From positions 1 to 64,000 of the forward strand of contig JBGCGA010000057.1 in assembly GCA_045110285.1 (NCBI GenBank): 64,000 bases of DNA. The letters run 5' to 3'. Every line of letters begins with the position of its first letter. Position 1 is the stretch's first letter. Under the pieces are notes generated by a model. It was not told the origin of the DNA and ran no database searches. It saw nothing but the letters and a program-made list of their open reading frames with translations. Positions 7,773-15,817 of the stretch are shown in pieces. This stretch comes from Putridiphycobacter sp045110285 (GTDB lineage Bacteria > Bacteroidota > Bacteroidia > Flavobacteriales_D > Crocinitomicaceae). The position numbers and the translations under genes were made by a program.

Positions 7773-9884
7773 ATGAAAATGATTAAGGTCTTCTTATTTA
7801 TTACCTTGCTGATTAACAGTGCTGAACCTGCATGGGCTGGTAGTATCTTAGGAAATATTAACGACCGAAACGAAAGAGTTCAAAACGTCATTATTCCAGC
7901 TGTTGATTTCACTTGCATTCAAGTATTGCCAAACGGAGATGTGACATTAAATTGGACACCATCTATTGCAGGAACTGGCGTTTTTGTTGAATACCAATTA
8001 TTTTCAGTTCAAGGTGGTGCGGCTCCAATTGCCACTTTCGGAAACATTAATACAAATACTTATACACATGCAGGAGCAGGAGCCAACTTAAATGCCATGC
8101 AATACTATTTAGCCACAGTTTCAGATTGCAACGGGGTTATGGAAATGAGTTTGTCGGATACTGTATCGTCCATATTTTTAGAAATTAATGATTTAGGAGA
8201 TGGAAGAGTTTTTGTAGAATGGAACCCAACGCAAGATCCTCAAATTTCTGGCGAAAATAGCTCTTACAATATTTTAAGAGAATACCCTGCTGGGGTTTGG
8301 CAAGTGCGCAAAAGTATTCCTTATGGTCAGTTCAATTACCGCGATACCATTGACATTTGTAGTGCATTTTTCAGCTATCAAATTGAAGTGTCGCACAGTT
8401 CAGGCTGCACATCTACCTCAAATATTAAAGGTGATTTTTTTCAGGATATCATTAACCCCTACATTCCTATTGTGAGCTATGTTTCGGTGGATAGCTTAAG
8501 TCAGAACGCAACTGTGCATTGGAATCAAAACCAAGCGCCGGACACCTATGGTTATGTGATCAGAAAACAAATAAATGGTTTTTGGGAAAATATTGACACG
8601 GTGTATGGTATTGCAAATACCACTTACGCCGATTTTAACTCAATTGAAGATGTGCAGTCTGAAACTTATGCCATAGCTGCATTCGATTCATGTTTAGTAT
8701 TAAATGTTCCGCCAAATTATCAAACTTCAGCTGCTAGTAGTAGTCATTCTACCATTCATGCTGAAACAACAATCGATATTTGTGCGCAGACCCTAAAGCT
8801 GGATTGGACATCATACGAAGGTTGGATTGGCAATGAGTCTGTTCAAAAATATGAGGTACTCCTAAAAAAGGGAGCAGGAAAATACACTGTTATTGCAGAT
8901 TTAAGTCCAGATAAGTCAGGGTTTAATTATGAAGGCTTAATAGCTAACGAAAAGTATTGTTTTATCGTCAAAGCTACATCAAACCTCGGAAAAATATCGT
9001 TTTCTAATCAGGTGTGTAATATTATAGTGCCACCGGCAAATCCTCAATTTCATTATCTGTCAAAGGCTTCGCATTTAATTGGAAATCAATTAGAAATAGA
9101 ACTATATACCGATCCTACAGTAAATGCAATTTCATATGACATTTATAAAAAAGGGCCAAGAGATTTTCAGTTCTCTATTTTAGAGTCAATTGCACCAAAT
9201 AATCAATCGTTCTATAGCTATTTAGATAATGATGTTGGTGACAGAGGTTTTTATGAATACAAAATTGGAATAGTTGACAGTTGCAATAACACAAATACCA
9301 TTACCCCAGTCACCAGAACAATTTATTTAACCATTGATAGAGAGGGCCCGGTCAATACCCTAACTTGGACAGGTTATGAAGGATTTGCTGGGCTGATTTC
9401 GGAATACAATATTTACAGAGGCTATGACGGTAATTATAGTAAAATTGCAACCAATCCTGCGGCTGTCAGAACGTTTACCGACGACCTAAGTGCTGTTTTT
9501 GATGCGGAAGGTGGTTTTTGTTATAAAGTGGAAGCAGTTGAATCTACTAATCAGTTTGGATTCAGTAAGAGTTCATTTTCCAACGAAGTTTGCTTAACGC
9601 TCGACCCAATTGTATACATTCCCTCTGCATTTACAGTGTGTGGTATTAATAATGAATTTAAGCCTGTGATAGACTTGTATGATTCTGATACCTATGAAAT
9701 GGAAATTTTTAACAGAGAAGGAGGCAAATTATTTGTGACCAGCGATATTGACAATGGTTGGGATGGAAGAATGCCTGCAGGAGGTTTAGCACAAGAGGGC
9801 GTTTATGTATTTAGGATTACTTTTAGAGATGCCGAAGGTAAACGCTACGAAAAAACGGGAACAGTTGCGCTCTTGCGCCGATAA
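7773..9884 (+). CDS. T9SS type B sorting-domain protein with fibronectin-like repeats
   Basis: This 703-residue protein has a signal peptide (about 1-22). It has several fibronectin type III-like modules of 90-100 residues, each with LDWT/LNWT or VEWN starts and a YNILR/YNIYR/YEVLL strand. The last about 90 residues (from IPSAFTVCG near 615) are a gliding-motility-associated type B C-terminal domain with the GWDGRMPAG phrase. Such proteins are exported by T9SS and act as adhesins or surface scaffolds in Bacteroidota. It has its own promoter-like boxes upstream and a shared terminator downstream at 10254. The ligand is unknown. Confidence 0.85.
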   Translation: MKMIKVFLFITLLINSAEPAWAGSILGNINDRNERVQNVIIPAVDFTCIQVLPNGDVTLNWTPSIAGTGVFVEYQLFSVQGGAAPIATFGNINTNTYTHAGAGANLNAMQYYLATVSDCNGVMEMSLSDTVSSIFLEINDLGDGRVFVEWNPTQDPQISGENSSYNILREYPAGVWQVRKSIPYGQFNYRDTIDICSAFFSYQIEVSHSSGCTSTSNIKGDFFQDIINPYIPIVSYVSVDSLSQNATVHWNQNQAPDTYGYVIRKQINGFWENIDTVYGIANTTYADFNSIEDVQSETYAIAAFDSCLVLNVPPNYQTSAASSSHSTIHAETTIDICAQTLKLDWTSYEGWIGNESVQKYEVLLKKGAGKYTVIADLSPDKSGFNYEGLIANEKYCFIVKATSNLGKISFSNQVCNIIVPPANPQFHYLSKASHLIGNQLEIELYTDPTVNAISYDIYKKGPRDFQFSILESIAPNNQSFYSYLDNDVGDRGFYEYKIGIVDSCNNTNTITPVTRTIYLTIDREGPVNTLTWTGYEGFAGLISEYNIYRGYDGNYSKIATNPAAVRTFTDDLSAVFDAEGGFCYKVEAVESTNQFGFSKSSFSNEVCLTLDPIVYIPSAFTVCGINNEFKPVIDLYDSDTYEMEIFNREGGKLFVTSDIDNGWDGRMPAGGLAQEGVYVFRITFRDAEGKRYEKTGTVALLRR

Positions 9885-10307
9885 TCTATTTCTCTTTTTG
9901 ATGATTTATCCAGTGGGTTGAAGGCAAAAAAAGTTAATCCAGTTTTCTAATTCCTCATCTGATGTCATGCCCTCAGCTTCTATATTAGATAGAACTTAAT
10001 AGGTTTGCCAGTAAGTGCCATTTTACTGTAACGACCTTATTGAATTATTTCGTTACACTTGTCGAGTCCTATCCCTTGCGTTAGCCTATCGGTACATGTT
10101 TTTTGATCAGCCTTTCACATAAACCTCACATCAGTGTTACAGCTATAAATTGTCCGATTGTTTTCATTAGTCTATCAGTCAGCCACTCTGTAATAAAAAT
10201 TGAATATCCAAAGTTCAATAAATACTAAAATATTGAATGATGTTTTATAAAACAAAAAAACCATCAGTCACAGACTCATGGTTTTTTTGCTCTACTATTT
10301 ATAAACT
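9885..10307. other. Convergent intergenic region, no gene seen
   Basis: The 423-bp gap lies between two convergent T9SS-type genes. Apart from the terminator at 10254-10288 and a weak TTCAATA/TATTGAA inverted repeat just before it, I see no coding or RNA signal. The part at 9885-10200 may be decayed sequence. Confidence 0.5.
10254..10288. terminator. Bidirectional terminator
   Basis: The arms AAAAAAACCAT (10254-10264) and ATGGTTTTTTT (10278-10288) are extended by an inner AGTC/GACT stem across a C-C mismatch. A-run and T-run on both sides let it work for the gene ending at 9884 and the one ending at 10308. Confidence 0.85.
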
Positions 10308-11618
10308 CTATCTTGTGATGGTTACTTGTCCTTGGTAGGTTTCAACCATATTTTGCTCATTCGTTAATTGTACAATCCAAACGTATGAACCGCCTGGCGC
10401 TGGAGTTAAATCACGAGTATATAGTCCATCCCATGGTCGGCTAGCCTCATTTGTTTCAAATACTAATTTTCCAGACTTGTCATAAATCGTCATAATAAAC
10501 GGCGACGAGGTAATGAGCAGCGCCTTAGGAATAAATGTTTCATTCAAATTATCACCGTTTGGTGTAAATGCACTAGGTGCTAATAAATTGTAATTGTTTT
10601 CAATTGTTACTACAGATGTGCTCTCAGATTGGCATCCATTTTCGTCTGTCAATTTACAAGCAACCACATAGCTTCCTTTGTTTTTAAAGCTAAAACTAAA
10701 GCTTTCATTACTGGTTTGGTACAACCCTTTTAAATCCCAATTAATTGATTTATAAAATGTATTTTTTTGTGTGAAATTAACCGTTGGAGATAATGTGTTG
10801 TCAAATTCATAAGCAATTTCATTTTGCGGTAATGCCGCTACGTTAATGGTAATGCTTTCAGATTTATTAACGACTTTCTTCGATTTTTTATTCAGTAAGT
10901 TCAGACTCACTAAATAATTGCCAGGTCGGTCAAAAGTATGCTTTGCATATGGGCCACTAGCTAAAGTACGCCCATCTAATACCCATTCATAATCTGCTTT
11001 CAATTTTGGAATTGATGGGGATAGGTTAACTTCTTCACCAACACATAAATTTAATCTATCAGCTACTGCCTGTAAATTGAACTTAGAGAAATCTGCCTCT
11101 TTTTCAGCAATGACTATATCGTTGTCAATAGTTTCATCTTTTGCATCTATTTTTTTCAACTCATTCCCATCTTGCACAGGCATAAGATTCATCTGCATTT
11201 CAATTGCAGGTACAATATTATCATCTGAAGTAGAATTGTCTTTTACTTCAGTTGAGGTTGTCGTGACAGTAGCAGTTGAGGCAGTTTCAGTAATTGTGGC
11301 AATTTCATTACTATTTTCATCTGAAATATCAACTGATTCGTTAGTATTAGCTAGATCTGTTATTGTTATTTGTGCATCTGTATGAATGGTTTTAGTTTGA
11401 TCTTCAACTACCAAACTATTTTTAGCAACTTCATCTGGCATCAAATACCAAACCCCAAAAATAATTGCAGCTGCAGTAATGGTAGCTCCTGCTATCCATC
11501 CAGCAAAACCACCTTTTTCTGGCCCTAACTTATCAGACATTGCAGCCCAAGCAGCCTCCGAATAAGGAGCTTCATAGCTGTCTACGGTCTTTTTAATTAG
11601 TTTTTCAAATTTATCCAT
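10308..11618 (-). CDS. Membrane protein with PKD and T9SS type B domains, partner of ECF sigma factor
   Basis: This 436-residue protein starts at the ATG at 11618, which overlaps the sigma gene stop by 8 bp; a longer frame to 11639 is less likely. It has no signal peptide. A short N-terminal segment (about 1-37, with the phrase YSEAAWAAMSDKL) comes before one transmembrane helix at about 38-61. A Thr/Ser/Asp-rich linker follows, then a PKD-like domain near 200-245 (FDRPGNYLVSL), a second beta domain, and a type B C-terminal domain in the last 90 residues (FTPNGDNLNETF, WDGLYTRD). The coupling to an ECF sigma factor and the cytoplasmic N-terminal segment suggest an anti-sigma-like role with an external sensor. 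That role is inference. Confidence 0.75.
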   Translation of the reverse strand: MDKFEKLIKKTVDSYEAPYSEAAWAAMSDKLGPEKGGFAGWIAGATITAAAIIFGVWYLMPDEVAKNSLVVEDQTKTIHTDAQITITDLANTNESVDISDENSNEIATITETASTATVTTTSTEVKDNSTSDDNIVPAIEMQMNLMPVQDGNELKKIDAKDETIDNDIVIAEKEADFSKFNLQAVADRLNLCVGEEVNLSPSIPKLKADYEWVLDGRTLASGPYAKHTFDRPGNYLVSLNLLNKKSKKVVNKSESITINVAALPQNEIAYEFDNTLSPTVNFTQKNTFYKSINWDLKGLYQTSNESFSFSFKNKGSYVVACKLTDENGCQSESTSVVTIENNYNLLAPSAFTPNGDNLNETFIPKALLITSSPFIMTIYDKSGKLVFETNEASRPWDGLYTRDLTPAPGGSYVWIVQLTNEQNMVETYQGQVTITR

Positions 11619-12210
11619 TATATTCAATCTTTGCGGCACTCAATAGTGCCCTTAATTTTTGCTTTGCTTTTGCCAAGTTCGATTTTGACGTGCCTTCCGT
11701 AATGCCTAAATATTCAGCAATCTCTTTGTGCGTATAGCCTTCCATAACATACAAGTTAAAAACCATTTTATAACCTGCCGACAGTCTGCTAATCGCTTCA
11801 ATGGCTTTTTCAGCTTTGAAGTTAAGTTCATTGACTTCTTCATCTAAAACTATACCATCTTCGCTTTCTCCTGGTAAACTGCTTTCATCTTCAAGCGAAT
11901 AAGTGTTATTCTTGTGCTTTCTAATATAATCAATAGCAGTGTTAACCATTATTCGTCTAACCCAACCTTCAAAAGAACCTGTAAAATTGTATACCTCCAA
12001 TTTGTCAAATACCTTAATGAATCCGTTCTGAACCATATCTTGGGCTTCGTCTCCGTCCCTAGCATACCGCATGCAAACTCCTTTCATTTTTCCATAATAC
12101 TTTTCAAACAACTGACGCTGGCATTTTCGCTTGCCTTTGATGCAGCCTTTGATAATATTTTGGAGTTCTTCGTTACTTTCCACTTTTTGGTTTACGGTAT
12201 TAAAACGCAT
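11611..12210 (-). CDS. ECF-type RNA polymerase sigma factor
   Basis: The 199-residue sigma-70 family protein has region 2 at about residues 19-95 (LFEKYYGKMKGVCMRYA, DMVQNGFIKVF, FEGWVRRIMVNTAIDYIRK). Region 4 is at about 139-191, with a helix-turn-helix (YTHKEIAEYLGITEGTSKSNL). It lacks regions 1 and 3, as is normal for ECF factors. It directs RNA polymerase to a small regulon. The downstream gene overlaps its stop codon by 8 bp, so a membrane protein with surface-type domains is made with it, the usual place for an anti-sigma partner. It is transcribed divergently from malate dehydrogenase. Confidence 0.93.
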   Translation of the reverse strand: MRFNTVNQKVESNEELQNIIKGCIKGKRKCQRQLFEKYYGKMKGVCMRYARDGDEAQDMVQNGFIKVFDKLEVYNFTGSFEGWVRRIMVNTAIDYIRKHKNNTYSLEDESSLPGESEDGIVLDEEVNELNFKAEKAIEAISRLSAGYKMVFNLYVMEGYTHKEIAEYLGITEGTSKSNLAKAKQKLRALLSAAKIEYNG

Positions 12211-12298
12211 TAATCTGCGAGGGGTTGCCTTATTGCTATAATTATTTCAAAAATATAAAAAGACGCGTAAACAGAGCGATTTCTTAGAAAAACTTTAT

Positions 12299-12306
12299 TA
12301 AATTTG
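12299..12306 (+). promoter_or_regulatory. Predicted -7 box for mdh
   Basis: TAAATTTG matches the Bacteroidota TAnnTTTG box, 39 nt before the mdh start. No clear upstream TTG element at the usual spacing. Confidence 0.4.
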
Positions 12307-12345
12307 CGCCCTGTAAATTGATACTAAATTTAAACAAAAATAAAA

Positions 12346-13281
12346 ATGAAAGTTACTGTAGTAGGCGCTGGAAACGTTGGAGCAACTTGTGCCAATGTAT
12401 TAGCTCACAATGAAGTTGCAAACGAGATTGTATTGTTGGATATAAAAGATGGCGTAGCTGAAGGAAAAGCTTTGGATATGTGGGAAACTTCTCCTGTAAA
12501 TCTGTATGATTCAAGAATTACGGGTTCCACAAACGATTATTCGAAAACGGCAGGTTCAGAGGTTGTAGTAATAACTTCAGGAATTCCGCGTAAACCAGGC
12601 ATGAGTCGTGATGATTTGATCGCAACAAACGCTGGAATTGTAAAGTCAGTAACTGAAAACGTAGTAAAGCATTCTCCTGATGCCAAAATCATTATCGTAT
12701 CTAATCCTTTAGATGTGATGTGTTATACTTCTTTTTTAGCAGCAGGTGTTGACAAAAGTAAAGTAATGGGAATGGCTGGTGTTTTAGATACTGCACGTTA
12801 CCGTTCTTTCTTAGCAATGGAATTAAATGTGTCTCCAAAAGATATTCAAGCATTGTTGATGGGTGGACATGGCGATACTATGGTTCCATTACCAAGATAC
12901 ACAACTGTTGGTGGAATTCCAGTGACTGAGTTAATTGAAGAAGACAAATTAAATGCTATTATTGAACGTACTAAGTTTGGTGGTGGTGAAATCGTAAAAT
13001 TGTTAGGAACTTCTGCTTGGTATGCCCCGGGTGCAGCAGCTGCGCAAATGGTTGAAGCAATTGTGAAAGACCAAAAAAGAGTTTTACCAGTTTGCTCATG
13101 GCTAACAGGAGAATACGGACAGGAAAATATTTATTTAGGCGTGCCAGTTATTTTAGGTAAAAATGGTATTGAAAAAATAATTGAAGTAAAACTAAACGAA
13201 CAAGAGCAAGCTTCATTGGAAGAATCTGCAACTGCTGTAAGAGGCGTAATGAGCGTTTTAGATGATATGAAAGTATTTTAA
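12346..13281 (+). CDS. mdh: Malate dehydrogenase
   Basis: This 311-residue enzyme interconverts malate and oxaloacetate with NAD in the citric acid cycle. The Rossmann motif GAGNVGA is at residues 7-13. The substrate loop contains RKPGMSRDDL near 86, the NPLDVM phrase follows, and the catalytic His sits in GGHGDTMVPL near 176. Length and motifs fit the LDH-like type 3 MDH. It has its own terminator at 13301 and looks monocistronic. Confidence 0.97.
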   Translation: MKVTVVGAGNVGATCANVLAHNEVANEIVLLDIKDGVAEGKALDMWETSPVNLYDSRITGSTNDYSKTAGSEVVVITSGIPRKPGMSRDDLIATNAGIVKSVTENVVKHSPDAKIIIVSNPLDVMCYTSFLAAGVDKSKVMGMAGVLDTARYRSFLAMELNVSPKDIQALLMGGHGDTMVPLPRYTTVGGIPVTELIEEDKLNAIIERTKFGGGEIVKLLGTSAWYAPGAAAAQMVEAIVKDQKRVLPVCSWLTGEYGQENIYLGVPVILGKNGIEKIIEVKLNEQEQASLEESATAVRGVMSVLDDMKVF

Positions 13282-13300
13282 AAGTACTTTGCACAAAACA

Positions 13301-13333
13301 AAAAGGGGATTCGTCATTGAATCCCCTTTTTTT
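13301..13333. terminator. Terminator after mdh
   Basis: The 12-bp stem AAAAGGGGATTC/GAATCCCCTTTT with a 6-nt loop is followed by T residues. The A-run at its left side would also serve the convergent gene ending at 13349. Confidence 0.92.
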
Positions 13334-13348
13334 ATGTCACTTGTTATT

Positions 13349-13768
13349 TTATTTGAATAAATTCAAATAAGAATCGGCAGCAGAAATATGCACGGTTTCC
13401 GGAAATTCAGCATGTAAAATCAATTTGTTTTCGTGATGATGTTCTAAGTTTTCTATCTTTTTACGATCCATTAAAATGACGGTGGAATTGCCATGATTGT
13501 CTGTTTTATCAAGAATAGTAGTACGGTTAAAATCGCATTGCCAATGCGTTTCGGCTAAGTTTTCTTTATATGTAATTTCAAATGTTGGTACTTGAAAATA
13601 GCTGTGTTCACCAATGTCTTCAATATCTATTAATAAACGCATAAAACCACTTTCAATTACTAAATCCTCATCTTTTAAGCCTAAATCGGCAAACGAAACT
13701 TTCCCTGCAATTGGTTCATTAAATTTTAATCTTAATTCCCCTCTGTTTATTTCTACTGTGTTCTTCAT
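13349..13768 (-). CDS. Hypothetical cytoplasmic protein
   Basis: This 139-residue acidic protein has no signal peptide or membrane segment. It looks beta-rich and has a HHH run near residue 111 (LEHHHENKLILHAEF). I do not recognise its family. It sits alone between mdh and a DUF4268 gene that is read away from it, with only 84 bp between the two start codons. The frame and the codon use match its neighbours, so I take it as real. Confidence 0.6.
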   Translation of the reverse strand: MKNTVEINRGELRLKFNEPIAGKVSFADLGLKDEDLVIESGFMRLLIDIEDIGEHSYFQVPTFEITYKENLAETHWQCDFNRTTILDKTDNHGNSTVILMDRKKIENLEHHHENKLILHAEFPETVHISAADSYLNLFK

Positions 13769-13852
13769 CTTTTACTTTTTTGTTTAAATTTACCACTTGA
13801 TCAAGGTTTTTTTTATGACCATTGATAGTTGAAAAACTTATATTTATCAGTA

Positions 13853-14314
13853 ATGTTTACAAGCGACGAAAAAAAAGATTTGACCAAGAGGTTTTGGATG
13901 GGGTTACAAGAAAAGTTGGCATCTGCTGGGAAAAAGCAAGGGCGTAATATTGACTGGATGAATTATCCTAATAAGTTAAATCAGCTTTATTTTCGAATGG
14001 AAGTCGATACCGAGTGCGCCAAGTTTTGTGTTGATATTCAATATAGAAATGAAGGCGTAAGAGAAGTTTTTTTCGAGCAATTCGAAGAGTTTAAGCTTAA
14101 ACTGACTCAAAATATGCCGCATGAACTAACTTGGTTAAAATCGTTTGAACATTCTAACAAAAAAACAATTGCAAGAATTTACAGTCAAGTCGACAGTGTG
14201 AGTGTCTATGATGAAAAAACTTGGCTAGTAGCACATCAATTTTTAGAAGAAAATTTCATGGCATTTGATCAGTTTTGGCAAGAGTTTGGCGAAGTATTCA
14301 GAAATCTTCAATAA
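13853..14314 (+). CDS. DUF4268 domain protein
   Basis: The 153-residue start at the ATG at 13853 (MFTSDEKKDL) is preferred over an upstream TTG at 13829. The sequence matches my memory of the DUF4268 family of Bacteroidota: FWxGLQEKLASAGK near the N-terminus, then NWxxYPxKLxQLYFRMEVD and VDIQYRNEGVREVFFEQFEEF. Its function is not known; related domains occur next to nuclease folds in other proteins. It has no export signal. It ends one base before the convergent dacB-type stop. Confidence 0.7.
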   Translation: MFTSDEKKDLTKRFWMGLQEKLASAGKKQGRNIDWMNYPNKLNQLYFRMEVDTECAKFCVDIQYRNEGVREVFFEQFEEFKLKLTQNMPHELTWLKSFEHSNKKTIARIYSQVDSVSVYDEKTWLVAHQFLEENFMAFDQFWQEFGEVFRNLQ

Positions 14315-15775
14315 TTAATAATTTGCCATTTTCACCATCAAGGTTTCAAAATAGGATTTGATTTTTGAAGTTGAACAAGTGTAATTATTAATGATCATGG
14401 CATAAGCTAGTTTCTTTCCAGTTTTAGTATTGACATAACCTGCATAGGCTTTCATTTTACTCATGGTACCACTTTTACCAGAAACTCGGCCAGCTGCACT
14501 GGTATTTCTACCTATGGTACGCATAGTTCCTTTTTTTCCTGCAATTGCTAAACTCTTTTTAAAAGTCGACGAGTTTTTCATATAGCCCAGCAAGTCAGTA
14601 AAAAACTTGGATGAAACGGCATTCGATCTACTCAAACCACTTCCGTCAGTCATCACCAAACTGCTTGTGCTAAACTTTTTCCCCCAGTAGGCTTTGGCTA
14701 TTAATGCGCCATTATAAGTACTTCCGTAACCACTTCTTTTGTTCGATATTTCGCAAAGTAAATGCTCTGCAAATAAATTCACACTATATTGATTGGTTAA
14801 ATTAATGATGCTTGCCAAACTAGGCGATAGGTGTGTAAATAATTCAATATAATCACCGGCTTTATATGTTGTATCTTTACGCAAATTCCGTTCAGTTTCT
14901 GGATAATACGTAACTGATATGCCTTTCTCTTGAAGTGCCGCATTAAAAACATGTGCTACAGTTAGTTCTGGGTCAGGATTTGCTGCTTTTACCATGAAAT
15001 TCTCTCTTTCTGAAGGGAGTGAGCCGGTAACAAACCAATCCAGTGAATAGGGGGCGCCAAAAACGTAGGCATTATCTCGCTTTGATTTTGCTGCTTTAAC
15101 ACTACTTTCTATATGTAAATTAGGTATAAACGGATCGCTACAAACAATTTTAGCGATTGTTCCTATTCCCTTCGTATTGTAAAATATTTTTAAAATATTA
15201 TCGTATACCGTCAATCCATTGGGGCCTGCGCCATAGTAATTGCCTAAGTCTCCCCATACCCAACCAGAAGGAGCGCCTTGATACCTGTATTTAGATCCAT
15301 CTGCTAGTACAAAACCATTCACATGTTCAATACCCAACTTAAAAATCGAGTCGGCCCAATTTTCAAAAACCGTATTTTCTTTTCCGTCTTTCGTGTAATA
15401 TTTTGAGCCCAAAGTTGGGTCTCCACCGCCAATAATGACGATATTACCATTTAATGTTTTGCTTACTGAATCGATAGTTCCTGAATAAGCAATTTTAGTT
15501 TTAAAACGGTGCTTTGTTCCTAAAATTTTAATGGCTGATGCCGTTGTTACTAACTTCATTGTTGAAGCTGCTGGCAGACTCATTTTACCATTATAATCTG
15601 CTATTACAGCTCCAGTTTCCATATCCGTAACATAAAAGCTAAACGGGGCATGTTGCACGCCTGCAAAAGTATTGATACTTTCAGCGTATGATTGAATAGA
15701 GTTGGTTGGTTTGCTACTTTGCGAAAGCCCAAAGGTGGGTATTAACACGATTAAAAAGTAGACAAATTGTCGCAT
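14315..15775 (-). CDS. dacB: D-alanyl-D-alanine carboxypeptidase/endopeptidase (PBP4 type, S13)
   Basis: This 486-residue exported enzyme trims peptidoglycan stem peptides and cuts cross-links. It has a signal peptide (about 1-19, ending LSQS). The serine nucleophile motif STMK is at residues 71-74, the SxN motif lies within YSVNLFAEHLL near 330, and the KSGT motif is near 436 (SGKSGTMSKMKAYAGY). The long insert between SxxK and SxN is typical of class C PBPs. Its start codon is only 42 bp from the divergent asparagine synthetase start, so the two promoters must overlap. Confidence 0.93.
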   Translation of the reverse strand: MRQFVYFLIVLIPTFGLSQSSKPTNSIQSYAESINTFAGVQHAPFSFYVTDMETGAVIADYNGKMSLPAASTMKLVTTASAIKILGTKHRFKTKIAYSGTIDSVSKTLNGNIVIIGGGDPTLGSKYYTKDGKENTVFENWADSIFKLGIEHVNGFVLADGSKYRYQGAPSGWVWGDLGNYYGAGPNGLTVYDNILKIFYNTKGIGTIAKIVCSDPFIPNLHIESSVKAAKSKRDNAYVFGAPYSLDWFVTGSLPSERENFMVKAANPDPELTVAHVFNAALQEKGISVTYYPETERNLRKDTTYKAGDYIELFTHLSPSLASIINLTNQYSVNLFAEHLLCEISNKRSGYGSTYNGALIAKAYWGKKFSTSSLVMTDGSGLSRSNAVSSKFFTDLLGYMKNSSTFKKSLAIAGKKGTMRTIGRNTSAAGRVSGKSGTMSKMKAYAGYVNTKTGKKLAYAMIINNYTCSTSKIKSYFETLMVKMANY

Positions 15776-15817
15776 GCTTTTCTGAATTAAATTATCTTTA
15801 CCGCTAAAGTAAACACT

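Noticed and set aside
11077..11385. Plus-strand ORF of about 100 codons in the sigma-partner gene
   Set aside because: It is antisense to a Thr/Ser-rich linker, a typical shadow of repetitive codons.
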